In this document: piece by piece, positions 33,345-42,389 of the stretch
Numbering within the stretch: position 1 is the stretch's first letter
Layout of the letters: each line of letters begins with the position of its first letter
Origin: Thermoanaerobaculia bacterium
Lineage (GTDB): Bacteria > Acidobacteriota > Thermoanaerobaculia > Multivoradales > JAHZIX01
Length of the DNA: 55,851 bases
NCBI GenBank assembly: GCA_027069135.1
Contig: JALXFE010000304.1
Location: 1-55,851, forward strand
Direction of reading: 5' to 3'
The notes under the pieces: generated by a model
What the model was told of the DNA's origin: nothing
Database searches by the model: none
Seen by the model: the letters and a program-made list of their open reading frames with translations, nothing else
Made by a program: the position numbers and the translations under genes

Positions 33345-35393
33345 TCAATGAGCGCTCGCCCGAGTGGATTCTGTCTTGGAAGAGGGCCCCGTCGCCGGGC
33401 TCGCTTCGATGATCACATAGCTCGACTGGCGGATCTGCAAGCCGAGGGATTGGGAGCTGAGGAAGACGTAGTAGAGACCTTCTTCCGGCGGGGTGAAGAC
33501 CATGCTGTACACACCGCCGCCCTCGTTGTTGGCGAGGGTTCGCTGCTGCCAGCGGCCGGGACCTTCGAAGGCCAGGACTTTGAGATCTTTGAGCTCGTCT
33601 AAGGGAGTGCCAAGTTTCGGATCTGAAAGGCGAAAGCGCAACTCGACGGGGATACCGACGGTCACTTGACGATTCGCCTGGAGGGTTTCGATCTTGACCC
33701 TTGGCTTGGCCGCCTGCCGGATCTGCTCCTGTTTCGGATCCGCGGCCACGTCCATTTTGAAGCAATGGATCAGCCGCGGCGAGTCGAGGTAGAAGGCGAC
33801 ATCGTAGTTCCCCGGGCGACGCAAGGTGACGGTGGTCTCATACTCGCCGGGGCGTCGTTCTTCGAGGCTGCGGTCCACCACCAGGACTGCCCGGGGCTGA
33901 CGGCTGTAGTTTTGGAAGCTCCCCATGGGGGCCGCCATGCCTTCTTTGTAGAAGTAGATGATTTTGTCTGCCGGATTGGCGACCAGAACGGCGGGGGCCC
34001 CGGGAGCCTGGACGATGGTGGGCGCACGGCTTGGGTTGGCTCCACCGCCGGAGGGGTGCCGACCTCCGGGAAAGTCGACGACGGGAATCGGTGCATTCTC
34101 CTTGCCGAGTTCCAACAAGGGGACCATCAGGACCAACTCGTTTCCCCGGTGGCGGATGTAGGCCAGCTCGTCGGTGAAGGTGACCTGGTCCGGCCCTTCC
34201 TCAACCGTGCCGCTCTGGATGATCCGCTGACGGGCGGCGTCGATCACGTAGATGTAGTCGTTTAGAGGGTTGACCATCACGCCATAGCGGCCCTCCGGAG
34301 CGAAACGAAGCATGCCGAGGCCGGGAGGGGCTTCGATTTTGGCCACGGCGCGGCGGGCCTCACCGTCGACGACGGTGACCGTGCCGTCGATGTCGTCCAC
34401 CACGTAGGCAGCGCGACCGGTGGAGGAGAAGTCGATGAAGCTGGGGTGGGAGCCGGTGGGCAGATCCGCCAGTTTGGTCAGGCCCCGGGCGTCGAGGATG
34501 GAAACCGTACCGGCTTGGGCGTTGGTGACGAAGGCATGGAGCTCGTCGCTGCCGAGAACCATGTCGTGGGCCCCGGCCCCGGTGGCGATACGGGCTTCAA
34601 GATTGAGAGTTTCGGTGTCGATGACCACCACCCCGGAGGCGTCACCTTTGCCGTCGTCGGTGACCCAGAGATGTCGACCGTCGGCGGTGAGAACCAGCCT
34701 GGAGGGGCGTGATCCGGTCTCCACTTGGGCAGCGACTTTCCAGGTGTCCGTATTGACCACGGTGACCTTGCCGGTGTCCGGAACCGAGACGTAGAGGCTT
34801 CGCTCATCCGGGGAGAGGACCCAATCTTCGCCGTTGGCCTCCAACTCGACGAGGGCCAGGAGCTTGGTGGTGCCGAACCCGAAAAGCGGATCGACGATGG
34901 TGATCGAGGCGTCGTCGTTGAGCGCGATGACGTAGTAGGCATTGAGATTGACCTCTGCCTGAGAGAAGAGGCTACCGCCGAGGAAAGTGCTCACCTTCTG
35001 GCTGCAAGGTTCCTGTTCCATCAGCACGCCCCGGGGGATTCGGTCCATCCAGGCTGCGGGATAGAGACTGGACATGGGGGCTCCGGAGGCGGTGTCGGCG
35101 ATCTTGAAGCGGACGAGGACGGTATCCCCTTCTCTCAAGGGACCGTCTTGGCCTGTGAGCCGCTCGAGCTCCATGCCCACGGAGATGCCCTCTTTTTCGG
35201 TTTCGGCGGCGTCATTTTTCTTGACCTCGGCGGGTTGCGAGGTCGCCACGGCCTGGGAGGTGGCCTCCGGCAGGGTTATTACGGTCTCGGGAACGGACGC
35301 CTCGAGGGCCTGGGATCCCGGTGCGCTCGTGAGCACCATGGCTGCCAAGAGGAGGCAGGCCGGAGGACGGAGAGAGGGGTTCAGGTAGCTCAT
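33345..35393 (-). CDS. Exported YVTN-type beta-propeller protein
   Basis: 682 residues with a signal peptide (to ~residue 29). An N-terminal Ig-like stretch (~residues 45-110) is followed by repeated blades with YVTN-like steps (SLYVSVPDTGKVTVVNTDTWKV, HAFVTNAQAGTVSILDARGL, AAYVVDDIDGTVTVVDGEARRAV) across ~140-450. A C-terminal Ig/YtkA-like domain ends the protein. Similar propellers occur in cytochrome-d1-like and metal-respiration proteins, but no haem-binding motif is seen here. It starts the operon that continues into both SCO genes and the cytochrome fusion. Role unknown; a docking or electron-shuttle scaffold is a guess. Confidence 0.85.
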   Translation of the reverse strand: MSYLNPSLRPPACLLLAAMVLTSAPGSQALEASVPETVITLPEATSQAVATSQPAEVKKNDAAETEKEGISVGMELERLTGQDGPLREGDTVLVRFKIADTASGAPMSSLYPAAWMDRIPRGVLMEQEPCSQKVSTFLGGSLFSQAEVNLNAYYVIALNDDASITIVDPLFGFGTTKLLALVELEANGEDWVLSPDERSLYVSVPDTGKVTVVNTDTWKVAAQVETGSRPSRLVLTADGRHLWVTDDGKGDASGVVVIDTETLNLEARIATGAGAHDMVLGSDELHAFVTNAQAGTVSILDARGLTKLADLPTGSHPSFIDFSSTGRAAYVVDDIDGTVTVVDGEARRAVAKIEAPPGLGMLRFAPEGRYGVMVNPLNDYIYVIDAARQRIIQSGTVEEGPDQVTFTDELAYIRHRGNELVLMVPLLELGKENAPIPVVDFPGGRHPSGGGANPSRAPTIVQAPGAPAVLVANPADKIIYFYKEGMAAPMGSFQNYSRQPRAVLVVDRSLEERRPGEYETTVTLRRPGNYDVAFYLDSPRLIHCFKMDVAADPKQEQIRQAAKPRVKIETLQANRQVTVGIPVELRFRLSDPKLGTPLDELKDLKVLAFEGPGRWQQRTLANNEGGGVYSMVFTPPEEGLYYVFLSSQSLGLQIRQSSYVIIEASPATGPSSKTESTRASAH

Positions 35394-35471
35394 CGTTGCA
35401 CCTCAAGAGGAGAGTCATTCGAAAAAAAACGGTCGTTCCAACAAAGTCTGTCTTCTAGAAAAGAAGAGAAA

Positions 35472-35501
35472 CGCCGGGGCCGATGTGGCCCGACCCCGGC
35501 G
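35472..35501 (-). terminator. Intrinsic terminator after the giant oxidase
   Basis: On the minus strand CGCCGGGG pairs with CCCCGGCG across a 14-base loop, followed at once by the pyrimidine tract TTTCTCTTCTTTT. It stands 10 bases after the oxidase stop. It implies that the oxidase transcript usually ends here and that the propeller operon has its own promoter, or depends on read-through. Confidence 0.75.
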
Positions 35502-35511
35502 TTAGGGGTCG

Positions 35512-38500
35512 TTACTCGACCCTAAAGACACCCCAGAGGCCGTTGACCAGGTACCACGGAGCGTAGTCGCCGTAGTGGTAGTCCCCGGTCACCCTAAAGG
35601 GGCCTCCGGCGCCGCCCTTGAGCACGGCGTCGAAGTGGTTGCTCGCACCGTGGCCCGAGCGGGCACCGATCCACGGCGAGGTCGGATTGGACCCGATCAC
35701 CGTGGAGTTAAGGACGTAGGGCGTCGTCTCCCAAACATGTCCGCTGAGATTCCAGACATGGTTCTGGGTGTGGCCGCCGGGATGAACCACCCGGAAGCGC
35801 GCGGGAGTTCCCGCATCGGCAGTGAACACCGGAGTCACCGGATCCAGGCCGCCGATGTAGGCGTTGTTGAAGACCTGGTCGAAGTCGGTGATCAGGCGGG
35901 TCTGGGTCGGGTCGCTTTCCGGCTTGTAACCGTGGCGAAACCACACGGGCTCGGTCCGGTAGTTAAAGGCCTTCTGTCCCGTCTCCTGGGCATCCTCGTT
36001 GACCCTCATGCTCATGACCGGTTCCGGATCTCCCCGACTGGTGCGATCGTCCGTGTAACGCAGGTTGACGTCATTCTGGAAGATTACGGCGAATTCCCGG
36101 AAGGAAGTGCCGTCCGGCTTGGTGATGGTGCCGGAAGCCCGGGTGCGCCGATCGTAGGGCTCACCCCCGTAGTTAGCGGTATTGGTGAGATTCCACGTCG
36201 AACCCTGCGGCTCGATGATCAGAGCGCCCACCGCTCCTTTGTTGGTGTGTTTGATGGGATCCGAGGAAGTGAGGCCGATGGCCCCGAACTCCACCGGTGT
36301 GGCGATGATGCCAGCATTGGTCGCTTCGACGCGGCCGGCGTACCAGTAGTAGGCGATCTTCTGTCCAGGAGAGACCGTCTGTTTTTGGTATTGGGCCGGG
36401 TTGAGGCCGACGTTGGCACCGTCACCCTGGCGAACGTCGAAGAACACCAGCTGCGGGTGGAGGCCCACTTCCAGCGAAGGATCGACGTCGTTTGCGTTGA
36501 AGTGCTCGATGACCGGCGTCATGCCACTCCAACCGTCCATGTCCCGGTAGCTCGTGGCACCGAAGCCGTAGTTGGTCGGCAGGTCGTTGCGCAGGACTAC
36601 CTCGATGCAGTCGCCGGCATTGGCCCGCAGCACCAGGGGCTCCACCGGAGCCATCGGGTTGAGGGTTGGCCGGAGAGTGGTCGAGTTGTAGATCAGGTCC
36701 GAGCTTTCGACGAAGAGGATCGCCGTCGGATCGTGCAGCGGGCCCTGGGCAATCTTGCTCGAAGGCAGATTCACCGGGTGCGCTGGGTCGTCCAAACGGG
36801 TCACCGTTGTAGCACGCCAGTTGTAGGTAAGGGTGTTGTTGGGCAGCACTTCCTTGGCCGCTACCGCGGTAATGTCGTACTGCACCAGATTCGCTCCCGC
36901 TGGACAGGCCACCGGGATCGGAATCGCCGCAGCACCCTGGGTGCTTGCCAGCTTGCCTCCGACGGTGGTGGTGGTTTCGTCGATGGTACCGGGTTTCGTG
37001 CGGGTCGGATCCGCCGTGCGGTAGCCGGTGTCAGCGTCGGAACCGTCCGCCCCGGTGCCGTAACGGCCGTCCAGGTTGGTGTTCAGGGCCTTCAGAGGAT
37101 CCACTCCGCCGACGCTACTGCGTCCACGGTAGAGCCTCAGCAAGCCCCACAGACCTTCCCACTGCCATTCCGAGGCGGAGCTCGGTTTGTAGAGGAAGTC
37201 CAGGAACCGGCCCTGGTCGAAGCCGGGCATGCGCCCGATTTCCAGGTCGAAGAACTCAGAGATACCCATGGCCTGGGAATTGCGCCACCCGGAGTTGGGA
37301 TTGGCCGGTTCCGCCAGCCAGGAAACTCCGTGCATGGAGAAGTTGTGCTCCTCCTCGTGGGCTCCCACCAGGGTGCGGATCTTGACGATATCCCCTTCGT
37401 GGGCCCGCATCACCGGCGTGTACGGGTCGCCCCGGACGACGCCGCGGGTGAGCGCCGGATAAGGTTGAACCTCCGGCAGGCCGGGGAATTTGTTGTAATC
37501 CGGATCCGCCCGGTCGGTACGGGTCTCGTAGGCGAAGGAAAGGTCCCCGGGCTGTGCAAGGCCTGGCGTATGAGACGCCTGACTATTGCTGAGGGGATCC
37601 CGCACCCGCATGGCGATCGGCTCATTGCGGTAGTTGACCACCGAAGTTCCGACATTGTCCGCCGAGATCGCTTCAGCGCACGGTCGGGGCAGGCCGGAAA
37701 TGGGGCAGGTCGCCGGGTTCTTGTAGATTTCGTGGACTACATGGGACTCGCGTCCTGGCGGGTTGATCGCAAAACGCCAGTTGGCCAGACCGGTGTCAGG
37801 GTCCGGGCAAACCGGATTCCACTCGTCGGTGTAGGCATGCTGGAAATCCGCGAATTCCAGGAGGAACTCACGATAGCTGTCCGTTTCGGTTTCGATCACC
37901 GCTTGCCAACTGGTCGGGCCGCCGTCCTTGCGGGCGCCGGCACCCAATAGCACACCGGTCTCGTTGTGAGCCCAAGTGCTCCCCGCCGGCTCGATCACCA
38001 GGCCCGCGTAGAGACCCACCTGCTGATGGGTGGACGGACCGAAGTGGTCGTGGGTAAAAACCGTGCGTAAGGTCTGGTCATAACCATTGGACGTCAAGAC
38101 CGGATCGGCCCACCAGCGCTGTACCGTCGTCTGCGCACCCAGATAATCCGGGTAGCCGTTGCAGTTGACGTCAGGGCCGGATCCGAATCGCGGATGGGGT
38201 CGGGCTTCCGGGCATGTGAAGCTCACAGCCGGGTCGGTGGTACCCGTGTCGCAACGGTTCTCGGTACGGATCGCTTCGATGCGGACCTGGACCTCTTCCG
38301 GGCTGAAGGTGCCATCCTCGTAGTTGAATCCGTTGCCACCACCATCAGAGGAAGTGACGTCGAACTTCACCAAATGAATGTGTTGACCGAGGATGTCCGT
38401 CGGTGTGCGCACTTGGAAGTCATCCAGTTGGTACTCAGCGGGTACCAGGTTGGTGGACTCGAATTGGATGCACTCACCGCTATTGGCGCGGAAGAAGAAC

Positions 38501-40878
38501 GGCTCCGGTGGCCGGGTACCGGCCATGGTCGGCAGCACGTCGTCCAGCAGAGTGATGATCCGCTGCTGCGGAAAATGCCAGCCGGATTTGTTGAATACCA
38601 CGTCCAGTTGGATATCCGCTGCCTGGTAAAGCCGGACCTCAGCGTCCGGGATGGTTGTCCCGTCGTCGCGGATACAGGGATCGGCGTAGGGGGCTCCGGG
38701 CTGGGGCGCTCCCCTGTTCAACTTGAACGTTGCCGTAGCGGTGGAACCGTTGGGCAAGGGTTGGGCATAGCCAGCCGGATTGTTGTGGAAGTCCATGGCC
38801 AGACGTTCCACGGGCTCACCGTTCTCGTCCCGCGGCGCCACCGGCATGGAGAGGATGTGCTTATGGAAGTCGAGGCGGGTCTCCGAACTACTCGCCAGCC
38901 CCGGACCGGTTACCACGTGGCGGGCGAGGCCGCCGTCGTCTAAGGTGTCCAAGGGCGGGTGCGGCGGCCTATGACCGGCGACCCCGGGAATGTAGAAGGG
39001 GTACCCCGGAAAAGAGTGGTCCTTCTGGCCCGCATCCAGGCGAGCCTGCAGGGTCGGAATCGGATCGACAATCTTCACCTGGCCATTGACGATCTGCACC
39101 GGTGCCGGCAGTACTGCCATGGGCTGATTCGGCAGCGGCACCAGGGCCGGGATGGGCGTACCGACCAAGATTTCGTTGTCCGGCAGAGCCCGAGAACCGA
39201 TCGCCGGCCGGCCCTTGCCGTCCAGCTCGGTACCCAACTCCAAAACGTCATGGGTGCGCCACATGGACCACATGCCCTGGGCGAAGTGGGGGTAGAAGTG
39301 GCAGTGGAAGATTGAGTCGCCGGGGGTCTTGTTGCGGTTACCGCTACCCTCATAGGCGATCTCGTAGGTGAACGTGCTCCCCTGACCTATGGTCTGGCTG
39401 TCCAGGTAGGTGGAATCCGGCTCCTTGGGGGAGCGCATCCACTGGTGGGCATGGAGGTGAAATACATGATGATCGTCCGAGCCCGCATGAAGATTGCGGA
39501 ATTTGACGTGATCGTTCAAGTAGGAGTGATAGACGTTGGACGGATCGTCCGGGTAGTAGGCAATGGTCGCCTTGGGCCCTTGGATCGGTTGGCATACGGG
39601 TATGCCGGAACTCGGGTCCGGATCGAGGGAGTCCTTGTCACAGGGATGGTTGGCGGGTTTGTCGACGATCATCGCCGGGTCTCCCACCGCCCAAGCGGTC
39701 AGGAAGAACTCCTCGTAGAGGCATTCGACGCATTCATGCACCGGGCCGACTTTCAGCCGGTTGGCGAGGATCTCGGCGCCGATACCGCCAGTGCCGTAGT
39801 TGATGGCAAAGGCATCCCGAACGCTATGTAGTGTGAATTCGGTCTCATCGTCATAGAATTGCGGGAAGGCCTGGAGCGCGGCGATCTCATCATGGAAAAT
39901 GATAGTGAACTCCCGGAACGGCTCTTTGCGGTTTGGATAGACAGCAGTGTTGCCCGGGTATCTGTTTCCGAAATTGCCGCGGTTCCGGCCTGTAATCATG
40001 GCCGTCAAATCCGAATGAACAATCTGGTTGGTTTCCGGATCGAGCATCCTCAGCTTCGGAAAATTCTGCCGCAGGCAGTCTTCCGTGGGCTTGTACTCGG
40101 CGGTGTAGTTGATGGTCGGGTATCCCGCCGGATTGGTGTCGATGCGGGTGCCTCTCAGAATGCTCTCAGTGACCTGGGAGCGATACCACTCGGCGCCGAA
40201 GGGCTCGACGGTGACCGCACCGAAAAGACCCGTGGAGATGGAGCCGGCATCGCCCTCGCCGCCAATCTGCGCTCCTAGGCTATGGGCCATGAAAGTACCT
40301 TCATGGGCGGCATAGTAGGTGTAGGTGACGCTCTGACCGGGTTGAACGATGCCGTTGTCGGCAGAGGTGTTCCGGCCGACGTCAGCCCCTGCGTCCTTGA
40401 TCGTGTTGACCAGCTGCAAGCCGACGATATGGAAGGAAGCTCCCCGGGTGTGGGGCTGCTCGTCGTCCGTCGGGGTACTGTCCAGGAGGTTCGTGAAGTT
40501 GATCCTCAGGCAATCGCCTTCGTTGACCCGAAGGACTATCGGCCTCGGCCTCTTGTCCCGCCGCAACTTCACGTTGCCGTATCGCAGGCTACTGGTAAAG
40601 CAACTTCCAGGGTCCTTCGGGTTCCAGCTCGATGGCACCACGTCGTGGCGCAGGGCGTACATCTGGCCCTGGGGTTCCATAGCGCCGTAGCGGTTCCACA
40701 TCCAGGGTTGATCCAGGGCCACGACGTTTGCCGTGACCGTGTTGAGGCAGGACACCGGTAGAGGCTCCGCCGGCACTTCGATTTGCGCCGTGGCCGGTAT
40801 GGCAGTCCATGCCGTCAGTGTGAGGAAGAGTGCTGCTGCAAAAAAGAGCGGCAGCTTCGAATACCCGAGTTGTCTCAT
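35512..40878 (-). CDS. Giant exported multicopper oxidase, 1788 residues
   Basis: A copper oxidase of exceptional length; common laccases have ~500 residues and Bacillus MnxG about 1,200. The signal peptide ends near PATAQ (residue ~32). I start at ATG 40878, after GGAGAGGG; the open frame to 41034 adds hydrophilic residues before the signal. Copper-site motifs: HVFHLHAHQW near residue 467 and HCHFYPHFAQGMW near 523, the latter combining the type 1 cysteine with trinuclear-site histidines. Further histidine groups lie at HIHLVKFD (~832), THDHFGPSTHQQVGLYAG (~945), HEEEHNFSMHG (~1175) and HTQNHVWNLSGHVW (~1705). Cupredoxin-like repeats (VTVEPFGAEW, VIEPAGSTW, IIEPQGSTW) recur at least three times. 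Only one HCH motif is seen, so one full catalytic site is likely. Manganese or other metal oxidation is possible but unproven. Confidence 0.88.
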   Translation of the reverse strand: MRQLGYSKLPLFFAAALFLTLTAWTAIPATAQIEVPAEPLPVSCLNTVTANVVALDQPWMWNRYGAMEPQGQMYALRHDVVPSSWNPKDPGSCFTSSLRYGNVKLRRDKRPRPIVLRVNEGDCLRINFTNLLDSTPTDDEQPHTRGASFHIVGLQLVNTIKDAGADVGRNTSADNGIVQPGQSVTYTYYAAHEGTFMAHSLGAQIGGEGDAGSISTGLFGAVTVEPFGAEWYRSQVTESILRGTRIDTNPAGYPTINYTAEYKPTEDCLRQNFPKLRMLDPETNQIVHSDLTAMITGRNRGNFGNRYPGNTAVYPNRKEPFREFTIIFHDEIAALQAFPQFYDDETEFTLHSVRDAFAINYGTGGIGAEILANRLKVGPVHECVECLYEEFFLTAWAVGDPAMIVDKPANHPCDKDSLDPDPSSGIPVCQPIQGPKATIAYYPDDPSNVYHSYLNDHVKFRNLHAGSDDHHVFHLHAHQWMRSPKEPDSTYLDSQTIGQGSTFTYEIAYEGSGNRNKTPGDSIFHCHFYPHFAQGMWSMWRTHDVLELGTELDGKGRPAIGSRALPDNEILVGTPIPALVPLPNQPMAVLPAPVQIVNGQVKIVDPIPTLQARLDAGQKDHSFPGYPFYIPGVAGHRPPHPPLDTLDDGGLARHVVTGPGLASSSETRLDFHKHILSMPVAPRDENGEPVERLAMDFHNNPAGYAQPLPNGSTATATFKLNRGAPQPGAPYADPCIRDDGTTIPDAEVRLYQAADIQLDVVFNKSGWHFPQQRIITLLDDVLPTMAGTRPPEPFFFRANSGECIQFESTNLVPAEYQLDDFQVRTPTDILGQHIHLVKFDVTSSDGGGNGFNYEDGTFSPEEVQVRIEAIRTENRCDTGTTDPAVSFTCPEARPHPRFGSGPDVNCNGYPDYLGAQTTVQRWWADPVLTSNGYDQTLRTVFTHDHFGPSTHQQVGLYAGLVIEPAGSTWAHNETGVLLGAGARKDGGPTSWQAVIETETDSYREFLLEFADFQHAYTDEWNPVCPDPDTGLANWRFAINPPGRESHVVHEIYKNPATCPISGLPRPCAEAISADNVGTSVVNYRNEPIAMRVRDPLSNSQASHTPGLAQPGDLSFAYETRTDRADPDYNKFPGLPEVQPYPALTRGVVRGDPYTPVMRAHEGDIVKIRTLVGAHEEEHNFSMHGVSWLAEPANPNSGWRNSQAMGISEFFDLEIGRMPGFDQGRFLDFLYKPSSASEWQWEGLWGLLRLYRGRSSVGGVDPLKALNTNLDGRYGTGADGSDADTGYRTADPTRTKPGTIDETTTTVGGKLASTQGAAAIPIPVACPAGANLVQYDITAVAAKEVLPNNTLTYNWRATTVTRLDDPAHPVNLPSSKIAQGPLHDPTAILFVESSDLIYNSTTLRPTLNPMAPVEPLVLRANAGDCIEVVLRNDLPTNYGFGATSYRDMDGWSGMTPVIEHFNANDVDPSLEVGLHPQLVFFDVRQGDGANVGLNPAQYQKQTVSPGQKIAYYWYAGRVEATNAGIIATPVEFGAIGLTSSDPIKHTNKGAVGALIIEPQGSTWNLTNTANYGGEPYDRRTRASGTITKPDGTSFREFAVIFQNDVNLRYTDDRTSRGDPEPVMSMRVNEDAQETGQKAFNYRTEPVWFRHGYKPESDPTQTRLITDFDQVFNNAYIGGLDPVTPVFTADAGTPARFRVVHPGGHTQNHVWNLSGHVWETTPYVLNSTVIGSNPTSPWIGARSGHGASNHFDAVLKGGAGGPFRVTGDYHYGDYAPWYLVNGLWGVFRVE

Positions 40879-41352
40879 AGAGACCCTCTCCTTCTGTGGG
40901 CGATGACGGGTCGTCCGTCCCGAGAGCATCACCGCCAGCTCGAGGACCTTACTTAAGGGTCTCAGGAGCGGGGGGCTGACTCCGTTGAAATGAAGGCTGG
41001 CGAAAAGGTCGTGAAGAGCTTTCCAGCAGCGCATTACAGCTTACTGAGGAGGAAGATAATGAGGCCGAGATGACACGGTTATGAATTAGGATATTTGCCG
41101 ATGGCCATGCGGAATACTGATGGGGGAGACCGGAAGGCTGAAGGCTTTGTCCCGGGAGAACCGGAATGTATCCCTAGACGAAATCGTGGTCCACGAATTC
41201 GGAGACAGGCACGCCCTATGACTGAATGAAGGAGATTGTAGGGGCGTCCCTTGTGGGCGCCCAATGAAGCGTAGAAAGCGGGATAGCTCCCACCGCACCA
41301 GGGGAGGCTCAAGGAGGCTCCCTAGGTAATTCCCGGGATCCGTGCGGCCGTG
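40879..41352. other. 474-bp leader and gap upstream of the giant oxidase
   Basis: No gene is supported. Short minus-strand frames here (for example residues GAHKGRPYNL) are translations of the palindromic repeat at 41237-41262. The promoter of the oxidase should lie here. AT-rich sequence near 41080-41100 (ATGAATTAGGATATTTGCC) is the most promoter-like part, but no pair of boxes is convincing. Confidence 0.5.
41237..41262. repeat. 26-bp palindromic repeat, copy matching 10345
   Basis: It begins TGTAGGGGCGTCCC and ends GGGCGCCC, identical over 26 bases to the copy at 10345-10370, 30 kb away, and lies between the oxidase and the cohesin-like gene. Confidence 0.9.
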
Positions 41353-42378
41353 CTAGGGGGTCTGGGAGCTCCAGGCGGAAAGGGTGCCGGACTCGAACCC
41401 GTCGCTGAATAGGGGGGTGAGCTCGCCAAAGGTGACGACATCCTCGAACAAGGTCAGAGGCACCGGCTGCCCCTGCAGGTCCCTCAGGGTGGTCAGTGCC
41501 GGATCCAGGGACACTGGCGAGAGGGTGCCCAAGGGGATCGTCGGCGAAGTCGGTAGCAGGATCGATACAAGCTGCCCGGGGATCTCGTTCAAGGAGCCGT
41601 CCGCCGAGACCAACGAAGCGAGGATCAATCCCGGGGTCGAGAGGTCCAAGTCAAGGGTCGCGGTACCGTATCGATCCTCATGGGTCACCTGGGGCGGTCC
41701 GGTGGCGATCTCGGGATCGTAGCGAAAGGCGAGCTCCGCTGAGGACAACGGGAAGATCTCGGAAGTCTCCACTGCCAGGAGCGCCACGTCGCCCGGGAGA
41801 AGCTCATCGCCGTCGGCGGTGAGGCTCAGGGGCGCTGCCGCGGGCAGAACGGTCAAGATGCCGTCCCGCAAGCGGAGGGGGACCGGCTGTCCGGCGTCGT
41901 CGATGAGGAAGGTGTTGGCCGGATCCAGCACCAGCTCGATGGTCGCTCCCGGCGGGGTATCGGCGGCAAGGGTCAGGAAGACGGACGCCATGGGGCCGTC
42001 GGCCCAGTTGACACGGCCGGTGGCTGAGTTGAATTCGAGAATCGCCGTCTGGGTCTGGCCGTCGGATTCAAAAGTCGTCAGGGTCAGGGCATCGTCGAAT
42101 TCGCTGAACACGACGGCATCTTCCAGGGAATCGAAAGGCAGGGCCCCACCCTGGTGGGCCTGATTCAGACAGGCGATGAAGCAGATCTGCCCCTGCTTGA
42201 TGGGCCGGGCGGCATAGGTCCGCAGGACCAGGGCAACCTGGCCCCCGGGCCGCGCTTCGGCGTCACTGAGCCTCAAGGCGAGGTCGGCGGCAGCCAGAGG
42301 CCGTTCGGCCGGAACCGTTCCGAGCATGAGCAAGAAGAGGACGGAAGGTGCGAAGAATTGACGGCGAATAGAAATCAT
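41353..42378 (-). CDS. Exported protein with two cohesin-like beta domains and C-terminal DGFESG motif
   Basis: 341 residues. Signal peptide ends near LAAA (~residue 30). Two related beta-sandwich units (residues ~32-165 and ~175-315) follow the cohesin-like pattern: a start such as LSDAEARPGGQVALVL, then AxLxFxYDP or ILEFNSATG, then AxxPPGATIEL. The end reads LFSDGFESGTLSAWS, a motif found at the C-terminus of many exported proteins of this bacterial group and perhaps a sorting tag. I start at ATG 42378; the frame to 42480 overlaps the previous gene. It is last in the signalling operon. Confidence 0.7.
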   Translation of the reverse strand: MISIRRQFFAPSVLFLLMLGTVPAERPLAAADLALRLSDAEARPGGQVALVLRTYAARPIKQGQICFIACLNQAHQGGALPFDSLEDAVVFSEFDDALTLTTFESDGQTQTAILEFNSATGRVNWADGPMASVFLTLAADTPPGATIELVLDPANTFLIDDAGQPVPLRLRDGILTVLPAAAPLSLTADGDELLPGDVALLAVETSEIFPLSSAELAFRYDPEIATGPPQVTHEDRYGTATLDLDLSTPGLILASLVSADGSLNEIPGQLVSILLPTSPTIPLGTLSPVSLDPALTTLRDLQGQPVPLTLFEDVVTFGELTPLFSDGFESGTLSAWSSQTP

Positions 42379-42389
42379 GGCAATGCCCT

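Noticed and set aside
35575-37950. A 791-residue open frame on the plus strand
   Set aside because: It is wholly antisense to the giant multicopper oxidase, whose frame has clear motifs. Long antisense frames are expected in high-GC DNA.
41079-41312. Small minus-strand frames of ~70-77 residues
   Set aside because: Their only recognisable part (GAHKGRPYNL) is the translation of the palindromic repeat.
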